Assembly (NCBI GenBank): GCA_029973955.1
Contig: JARKQJ010000173.1
Span: forward strand, 1 to 64,000
Source: Paludibaculum sp.
GTDB taxonomy: Bacteria; Acidobacteriota; Terriglobia; Bryobacterales; Bryobacteraceae
Length of the DNA stretch: 64,000 nt
Direction: 5' to 3'
The translations under genes and the position numbers were made by a program. Each line of letters begins with the position of its first letter. Within the stretch, counting starts at the first letter, position 1. Of this stretch, positions 58,125 to 64,000 are shown one piece after another. The notes beneath the pieces were generated by a model. That model was given only the letters and a program-made list of their open reading frames with translations, did no database searches and was not told the origin of the DNA.

Positions 58125-61100
58125 ATGTTTCGCACGAGATTCCAGGTTCCACTCCTCCTGCTGATTACCGTGCTGCTGGCGGGCGTAGCAACCGGGCAGA
58201 CGGTGACCGGCGTAATTACCGGCACGGTGCAGGATTCCAGCGGCGCGGCAGTGGCCGGGGCGAAGGTCCTGCTGAAGAACGACCGCACCGGCGACATGCG
58301 GGCGCAGACGAGCACGGCGACGGGAGATTTCGTCATCGCGGGCGTCGCGCCGGGCGTGTACAGCATTGTGGTTGAATCGAGCGGGTTCAAGAAGGTAGAG
58401 AAGACGGGGCTGATGGTGACGGCGGCGGAGAGGCTGGTGGCGGGCCAGTTTGTGCTGGAGGTGGGGAATGTCTCCGAGTCGATCACGGTGAGCGGCGAGG
58501 GCACGCCGGTGCAGACGATGAGCCAGGAGCGGTCGTCGGTGCTGACGAACGACCAGATGAACGCGCTGATGTCGCGGGGCCGCGACTTCATCGCGCTGTT
58601 GCGGGTGCTGCCTGGGGTGACGCCGAACGCGGATCCGGCATCGATCGGGCGGACGGGCTTCCCGAACATCCAGGGCACGCGCATGACGTATTCGACGATC
58701 AGCATGGACGGATCGTCGGTGAACGATCTTGGCAGCATGCAGGCGATGGGCGCGCCGACGAACATGGACGCGATCGGCGAAGTGAAAGTGCTGTTGTCGA
58801 ACTACCAGGCGGAGTATGGGCGGACGGGCGGCGGCGTGATCAATGCCGTGACGAAGTCCGGCACGTCGGAGTATCACGGCACGGGCTACTACTACAAGCG
58901 GCACGAGCAGTTCAACGCGAACACTTTCTTCAACAACCTGAACAAGGTGGCGAAGCCGCGCTACCGGTACAACACGTGGGGCGGCACGATCGGCGGTCCG
59001 ATTCCAGCGGGCAACTGGAACCGGGACAAGAACAAGCTGTTCTTCTTCTACTCCCAGGAGTATCTGCCGACGGCGACGCCGGGCAGCCTGCAGAAGGTGA
59101 CGATGCCGACGGATCTGGAGATCAACGGCGACTATTCGCAGACGCTGGACACGGGCAACAAGCTGGTGGTGATCAACGATCCGAACAACAACAAGACGCC
59201 GTTCGCGGGGAACAAGATTCCCTCGAACCGGATCGATAAGAACGGGCAGGTGATTCTGAACGCGTTTCCGACGCCCAACTTCACGGACCGGACGATTTCG
59301 GGCGGCAACTACAACTACACGTACCAGGAAGTGATTCAGAGCAAGCAGAACAACATTGTCTTCCGTGTGGACGCGAACCCGACGGACAAGATCCGGATGT
59401 ATTTCCGCGGCGCCGTTTACCGCCAGCCGCAGGACGGCAGCGCGGTGGCGGGCGGCATGGCGCAGTGGGGCATGATGCCGAGCGAGTTCAAGTACACGTC
59501 GGACAACGGGGTGTTCAACATCGTGCAGACACTGACGCCGACGATTGTGAACGAGACCTCGGTGTCCGGGCACCACATCGTGCAGCGGACGTTTCCGCTG
59601 GACGACTCCTACGTGCAGAATCTGAGCCGCACGAAGCTGGGCTACACGCTGCCGCAACTCTATCCGGGGCTGAATCCGCTGGACATGATTCCGCTGGCGT
59701 CGTTTGGCGGCGTGCCGGGCGGCGCGTCGTTTTCGAGCGACGCGCGTTATCCGTTGAAGAGCGCGGACAACATCATCGGCGTGACGGACAACATCACGAA
59801 GATGTACAAGAGCCACATCTTCAAAGCCGGTATCTTCTTTGAGCGGGTGCGGTACAACGGCGCGGCGCAGGGCCAGAACTTCGGCACGTTCAACTTCCAG
59901 CGGGACGCGAGCAATCCGCTGGATTCCAACTATGCCTATTCGAACGCGCTGCTGGGCAATTTCTACTCCTACCAGGAGAGCAACAGCCGGATCGCGCCGA
60001 CGGGCCGGGCGACGACGTTCGAGTGGTTTGTGCAGGACAACTGGAAGGTGAATAAGCACCTGACGCTGGACATCGGATTCCGGTTCTCGTCCTATCAGCC
60101 GTACGGGCAGAAGAACGGGGTAGCGGCGGGGATCGTGCCGAGCCTGTACTCGCGGGCCGCCGCTCCGCGGCTGTACTATCCGGCGATGAACAACGGCGCG
60201 CGGGTGGCGTTCGATCCGGTGACCGGCGCGTACAAGCCGGCGCTGTATATCGGCGCGTTCGTGCCCGGCAGCGGCAACACGGCCAACGGTATGGTGTTGG
60301 ACGACGGCAACACGCTGCCGAAGGGCCTGATGGAGCACCAGATCATGCGGCCGGCTCCGCGCATCGGATTCGCCTACGATCCTTTTGGGGATGGCAAGAC
60401 GGCGGTGCGCGGCGGCTTCGGCATGGTGTTCAACACGCGAGAGCGGGTGCTGCTGCTGGACCTGATTTCGAATCCGCCGGTGCAGTACACGCCGAACATC
60501 TACTACTCGAGCATGAGCACGCTGGCGCAGAGCGGCGGGACGCTGTTCCCGTCCAGCAGCGCCGGGCTGGCGCAGGAAGGCAACAAGGGCGCCATCATGA
60601 ACATGAGCCTGGGCGTGCAGCGCGACATCGGGTTCAAGACGGTGGTGGACGTGGCTTACGTGGGTACGATGGGCCGCCACCTGTTCCAGTCGAGGAACCT
60701 GAACACGCTGCCGATGGGCACGCGCTTTCTGGCGAGCAGCCAGGATCCGACCAAGCCGGGCTCGCCGCTGCCGGACAGCTACCTGGTCCCCTACAGCGGC
60801 TACACGTCGCTGACTCTCGAAGAGTACGGGAGCAGTTCCAACTACCATTCGCTGCAGGTGCAGGCCAACCGCCGCTTCTCGAAGGGGCTGCTGTTCGGCG
60901 CGAACTGGACGTATGCGAAGTCTCTCGACTACGCTTCCAACGACTGGGGCGGCGTCAGCCAGTACACCAACCGGCGGGTGTGGAACTACGGCCCGTCGGA
61001 CTTCGACCGGCGCCAGGTGGTGAACATCAACTGGGTGTACGACATTCCAGCCGCCACGAAGCTCTACGACAACAAGGTGATCAAGTACGTGCTGAACGAC

Positions 61101-61568
61101 TGGCAGTTTGCCGGGGTGGCGTCGTTCGGCACCGGCTCGCCGGCCACGCCGAGCTTTTCCACGGTGGATGCCGTGGACCAGACGGGCGGCGGCGACGGCA
61201 TCCGCATGATCATGAACGGCAATCCGAACATGGCCGGCGGGGACCGCACCTTCGCCAAGTGGTTCAACACGGGGGTGTTCGCCCGTCCGGCGAACAACAC
61301 CATCGGCAACATGCAGCGCAACGGGCTGTACAAGCCCGGCACAGAGGTGTTCGACTTCACCTTCCTGAAGATGATTCCGGTGCACGAGAGGGTGAAGCTG
61401 CAACTGCGGTGGGAGATGTACAACGCGTTCAATCACACGCAGTTCTCGAACTTCAACAACGCAGCGCGGTTCGACGTATTGGGCAACCAGGTGAACACGA
61501 CCTTCGGCCAGCTCAACTCGACCGGAGCGGCGCGCGTCTGCCAGGGTTCGATCCGGATTCTGTTCTAA
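58125..61568 (+). CDS. Oar-like TonB-dependent receptor with carboxypeptidase-regulatory-like domain
   Basis: The 1147-residue product has a signal peptide (MFRTRFQVPLLLLITVLLAG), then a carboxypeptidase-regulatory-like domain (GVITGTVQDSSGAAVAGAKV), a plug-like domain (SVNDLGSMQAMGAPTNMDAI, then YGRTGGGVINAVTKSGTSEY) and a large beta-barrel ending with a Phe-terminated last strand (GSIRILF). These are the acidobacterial/Oar-type receptors that take up oligosaccharides or other large molecules through the outer membrane using TonB energy. It is family length and intact. A strong promoter precedes it and a terminator follows, so it is probably a single-gene transcript. Its ligand is suggested, not proven, by the flanking glycosidases. 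Confidence 0.93.
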   Translation: MFRTRFQVPLLLLITVLLAGVATGQTVTGVITGTVQDSSGAAVAGAKVLLKNDRTGDMRAQTSTATGDFVIAGVAPGVYSIVVESSGFKKVEKTGLMVTAAERLVAGQFVLEVGNVSESITVSGEGTPVQTMSQERSSVLTNDQMNALMSRGRDFIALLRVLPGVTPNADPASIGRTGFPNIQGTRMTYSTISMDGSSVNDLGSMQAMGAPTNMDAIGEVKVLLSNYQAEYGRTGGGVINAVTKSGTSEYHGTGYYYKRHEQFNANTFFNNLNKVAKPRYRYNTWGGTIGGPIPAGNWNRDKNKLFFFYSQEYLPTATPGSLQKVTMPTDLEINGDYSQTLDTGNKLVVINDPNNNKTPFAGNKIPSNRIDKNGQVILNAFPTPNFTDRTISGGNYNYTYQEVIQSKQNNIVFRVDANPTDKIRMYFRGAVYRQPQDGSAVAGGMAQWGMMPSEFKYTSDNGVFNIVQTLTPTIVNETSVSGHHIVQRTFPLDDSYVQNLSRTKLGYTLPQLYPGLNPLDMIPLASFGGVPGGASFSSDARYPLKSADNIIGVTDNITKMYKSHIFKAGIFFERVRYNGAAQGQNFGTFNFQRDASNPLDSNYAYSNALLGNFYSYQESNSRIAPTGRATTFEWFVQDNWKVNKHLTLDIGFRFSSYQPYGQKNGVAAGIVPSLYSRAAAPRLYYPAMNNGARVAFDPVTGAYKPALYIGAFVPGSGNTANGMVLDDGNTLPKGLMEHQIMRPAPRIGFAYDPFGDGKTAVRGGFGMVFNTRERVLLLDLISNPPVQYTPNIYYSSMSTLAQSGGTLFPSSSAGLAQEGNKGAIMNMSLGVQRDIGFKTVVDVAYVGTMGRHLFQSRNLNTLPMGTRFLASSQDPTKPGSPLPDSYLVPYSGYTSLTLEEYGSSSNYHSLQVQANRRFSKGLLFGANWTYAKSLDYASNDWGGVSQYTNRRVWNYGPSDFDRRQVVNINWVYDIPAATKLYDNKVIKYVLNDWQFAGVASFGTGSPATPSFSTVDAVDQTGGGDGIRMIMNGNPNMAGGDRTFAKWFNTGVFARPANNTIGNMQRNGLYKPGTEVFDFTFLKMIPVHERVKLQLRWEMYNAFNHTQFSNFNNAARFDVLGNQVNTTFGQLNSTGAARVCQGSIRILF

Positions 61569-61584
61569 CCGTCTGTCAATTGCG

Positions 61585-61621
61585 AAGGGGCGTCCCGCGG
61601 ATGCGGGGCGCCCCTTTTTTT
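61585..61621 (+). terminator. Rho-independent terminator of the receptor gene
   Basis: GC-rich arms AGGGGCG-T-CCCGC and GCGGG-G-CGCCCC with a GGAT loop are followed by a run of seven T. This is a textbook intrinsic terminator. Confidence 0.88.
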
Positions 61622-61625
61622 GGTG

Positions 61626-64000
61626 TCAGAAGATATGCGGCACAGCGCAGAGGAGGCGCACTGGGCCGAGGAGACCGCTTTCGACGAGCGGCTCGTCCTT
61701 GGCGTAGAAGTGCCAGGTGGCGAAGGTGGTGCGGCCGCCGGGGGGCTTGGGTTGGCCGGCGAGGTACCACTCGGGGACTTTGAGGATGCCGTGCTCGGGG
61801 CCGGAGGAGTATTCGTTTTCGGGTGGGAGCTGCTCGTCGCCGATGAGGCGGTTGGTCCAGAGATTGGCGACGCGGACCTCGATGTGGTTGGAGCCGGGGT
61901 GGAGGGCGGTGGTGACGTCGAGCCAGTAGGGCTCCTTCCAGACGATGCCCTGGGAGCGGCCGTTGACGAGCACTTCGGCGGTGACTTCGACGCGGCCGAG
62001 GTCGAGGAAGAGGCGCCGGCCCGGGCGCAGCAGCGCGGCTGGGATGGCGGCGGTGGCGGAGTATGCGGCAGTGCCGGAGAAGTATTTCACGCCCTCATCG
62101 GGGTGGCGGTGAAGGGAGATGAGTTCCGGCAGGGTGATGGAAGCGGGCGCGCCGCGGCCCGTGGGGAAGGCGACGGTCCAGGTGCCCTTGAGGGGCAGAG
62201 GCGCGGGGACGGTGATGGTGTATGGGCGGGCGCCGGCGAGCTGGTATCGGCCGGATTGAAAGAGGAGGGCTTCGGTGCGGCCGTCGGGGCGGCGCCAGAA
62301 TTCGGCCGGGGGGATGTGATCGGGGGCGGGCACGGGGCCGGCGGCGAGGGAGGCGATTTCGCTGTCGGAGAGGGGGCGGGGGATGAGTTCAGGCTGCGTC
62401 TGATTGCCTTCGTGGTAATAGGCAAGGCCGTTGGAGGGGAGCGAAGGACGGCCGGAGATGCGCATGAGGTTGTCGAGGGCAGGGAAGTGGAAGACGGTGT
62501 CCTGCGCGGGCGGCGGGTTGCCGATGCCGGGGTGGATGGCGAGTCCGGAGGCGAGGCCCTGTTTGACGAACTTGCCGTTGACGTAGAGGCGCGGGGTTCC
62601 GTTCCGGTAGTTGACGGCGAAGTGGGACCAGCCGGCGATGGGGAGGTTGGCGACGAGGACGGCGGGGGCGGATTGGCTGGAGCGTTCGATGACATAGACG
62701 CCGTTGCGTCCGACGGCGAGTCCGGCGGAGGCATGGCCGGACCCGAACAGAGTGTCGCCCTCGGCGGCGGGGATGACGTAGAACTTGCCGGTTTCGTCGA
62801 TGCGGCCGGCGGTGGATTCGCGGGGCATGAGACGGAGGCTGGTATCGGGCTTGGCCCAGACGGACATGGTGAAGTCGTTGGTGGTTGCGGGGGGCTGGAC
62901 GCGCGGAAAGGGTGCGGATTGGAGGACTGGGCGGCCGTCTTTGGAGATGGCAGCGGGGGCGGCGGAGGCCGCTTCGCGGAAGACGACGAAGACCGATTCC
63001 GAAGGTCCGAGGCGGAGCGCGACGCGGGTGCGGCCGCCGGAAGATTCGTAGACGGCGGCGCGGCGGATGCCGCCGGTTTCGGCGTTCCAGAGTTCGGGCT
63101 GCTTGGCGGAGACGCGGAAAGAGCAGACGAAGTCGCCGGCGCGGCGCTGGCGATTGGCGACGAAGTAGATGTCGGCGGCGCCGAGGCGGCGGTGCACCCA
63201 AGAAATGGCGGCGTCGGGTTGGCGGGCGGTGAATTCGAAATCGGGCGGGAGAGGCGGCGTGGTTTGGGTCTGATGGAGTCCGGAGGCGGCGATGGCGGCG
63301 GAGATGGTTTTGATCTCCTGGCCGGCATCGGGGTAGCCGCGGAGGGAGAGCGAGAAGGTGGGGAGCGGACCGGCGAGGCGGACGCCCTGGCGGACGAACT
63401 CACCGAGCCGGCGCATGAGTTCGGGGGTGGCGCCCTGGAGGCCCGGGGGCAGGACGAGGAGGGAGTAGCTGGAGCCGTCCTGGATGTGAATGCGGCCATT
63501 GCGGGCGGTGGTGCGGGTGAGGAGGACTTCGGCGTTGATGAGGTCGTAGTTGTAGCCGGCGGGGGCGGTAGGGATCTCGAAGTTTTCGGCGCCGGGCGGG
63601 CGTTCGCCGGTGAAGAAGAGGATGTCGGCGACGGGCGTGCCCTGGCGGAGGAGGTACTGGCAGCGGGTGAGGTAGGCGGTCCAGGCGGAGGCGTGGTCGA
63701 ACCAGGTGTTGGTGCGATCGATGTGGAAGCCCCAGGGGCCCATGGTCATGCCCGGGACGGCGGAGGGGTGGGGCTGGTGGGCGTAACGGTGGAAGACGAA
63801 TTCGTTGACGCCGTAGGAGAACATGAGGTCGCCGAGGGCCTTCAAAGAGTAGGGGTACTCAAGCCAGCGGGCGGTCTCTTCCTCGCCGGTGAAGGCCTCG
63901 GCGGCGACGACGGACTTGCCGTAGACATGGGCGGCGGAGGCAACCATGCGGACGGAGCGGTTGGGGGTCCAGGGGGTGCGTTCCCAGAACTCGGTGCAGG
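61626..64000 (-). CDS. GH106-like glycoside hydrolase with LamG-like insert (5' end beyond window)
   Basis: The frame is open to the window edge; codons upstream of the internal ATG at 63947 read CTEFWERTPWTPNRSVR, so the protein continues beyond. Typical GH106-style elements are VVAAEAFTGEEETARWLEYP, FVFHRYAHQPHP and TMGPWGFHIDRTNTWFDHAS. A LamG/concanavalin-like insert lies over the middle (TNDFTMSVWAKPDTSLRL, then LPIAGWSHFAVNY). The C-terminal jelly-roll (LFLDLGRVEVTAEVLVNGRS and NHIEVRVANLWTNRLIGDEQ) matches the gene at 11104. It probably acts on rhamnose-containing glycans, but linkage is not known. It is convergent with the receptor gene, with its stop next to the receptor terminator. 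Confidence 0.82.
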   Translation of the reverse strand, partial: CTEFWERTPWTPNRSVRMVASAAHVYGKSVVAAEAFTGEEETARWLEYPYSLKALGDLMFSYGVNEFVFHRYAHQPHPSAVPGMTMGPWGFHIDRTNTWFDHASAWTAYLTRCQYLLRQGTPVADILFFTGERPPGAENFEIPTAPAGYNYDLINAEVLLTRTTARNGRIHIQDGSSYSLLVLPPGLQGATPELMRRLGEFVRQGVRLAGPLPTFSLSLRGYPDAGQEIKTISAAIAASGLHQTQTTPPLPPDFEFTARQPDAAISWVHRRLGAADIYFVANRQRRAGDFVCSFRVSAKQPELWNAETGGIRRAAVYESSGGRTRVALRLGPSESVFVVFREAASAAPAAISKDGRPVLQSAPFPRVQPPATTNDFTMSVWAKPDTSLRLMPRESTAGRIDETGKFYVIPAAEGDTLFGSGHASAGLAVGRNGVYVIERSSQSAPAVLVANLPIAGWSHFAVNYRNGTPRLYVNGKFVKQGLASGLAIHPGIGNPPPAQDTVFHFPALDNLMRISGRPSLPSNGLAYYHEGNQTQPELIPRPLSDSEIASLAAGPVPAPDHIPPAEFWRRPDGRTEALLFQSGRYQLAGARPYTITVPAPLPLKGTWTVAFPTGRGAPASITLPELISLHRHPDEGVKYFSGTAAYSATAAIPAALLRPGRRLFLDLGRVEVTAEVLVNGRSQGIVWKEPYWLDVTTALHPGSNHIEVRVANLWTNRLIGDEQLPPENEYSSGPEHGILKVPEWYLAGQPKPPGGRTTFATWHFYAKDEPLVESGLLGPVRLLCAVPHIF

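Noticed and set aside
58080..61436. Minus-strand frame (1118 codons) opposite the TonB-dependent receptor
   Set aside because: Composition is Arg/His/Val-rich without domains, and the plus strand encodes a clear receptor with promoter and terminator.

Overview
The window is GC-rich DNA from a Gram-negative, polymer-degrading bacterium. The best fit is Acidobacteriota, near Bryobacterales/Solibacterales. This is inferred from gene content: an Oar-type TonB-dependent receptor with an N-terminal carboxypeptidase-regulatory-like domain, many secreted glycosidases, peptidases and a sulfatase with Sec or Tat-like signals, a DUF3300/DUF2950 pair, and a short protein beginning like the ANQANARRSTGP family that is common in this phylum. 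No rRNA or tRNA gene and no CRISPR array was seen.

Layout. 1-11 kb: a DUF885 peptidase (cut by the window edge), an orphan HlyD-type adaptor, a FecR-like envelope protein, then a minus-strand tripartite efflux operon (RND pump, adaptor, TolC-like channel). 11-24 kb: mainly plus-strand envelope and secreted genes: a GH106-like glycosidase, two nitrilase-superfamily amidases with signal peptides, DUF3300, DUF2950, a DUF481 barrel and a ChaN-PDZ fusion. These are followed by a minus-strand S46 dipeptidyl-peptidase and by purE. 24-32 kb: two divergent units built around zinc-ribbon, proline-linker membrane proteins, one carrying an AIM24 domain, then a beta-helix protein with Ig-like repeats and a tandem array of hairpin repeats.

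32-40 kb looks like an accessory island: a tandem universal stress protein, a remnant of a regulatory-like domain, an unrecognised secreted protein, an FtsH-like ORF that lacks the whole AAA+ and protease core, a Ca2+-type P-ATPase and an IS110 remnant. 40-46.5 kb returns to ordinary genes, including ruvA-ruvB and rsmE.

46.5-64 kb is a carbohydrate-utilisation region: two GH29 fucosidases, an esterase, an M13 peptidase, a Gfo/Idh/MocA oxidoreductase, a sulfatase, a GH140-like enzyme, a large TonB-dependent receptor with a good promoter and terminator, and a GH106-like enzyme with a LamG-like insert that runs off the window. Together with the GH42/GH14-like enzyme at 41 kb and the GH106-like enzyme at 11 kb, this suggests growth on a fucose- and rhamnose-containing, possibly sulfated, polysaccharide.

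The items most worth following up are the core-less FtsH-like ORF, the zinc-ribbon/AIM24 gene set, the alternating hairpin array, the predicted acidic-residue specificity of the S46 peptidase and the possible bridge-RNA region beside the IS110 remnant.
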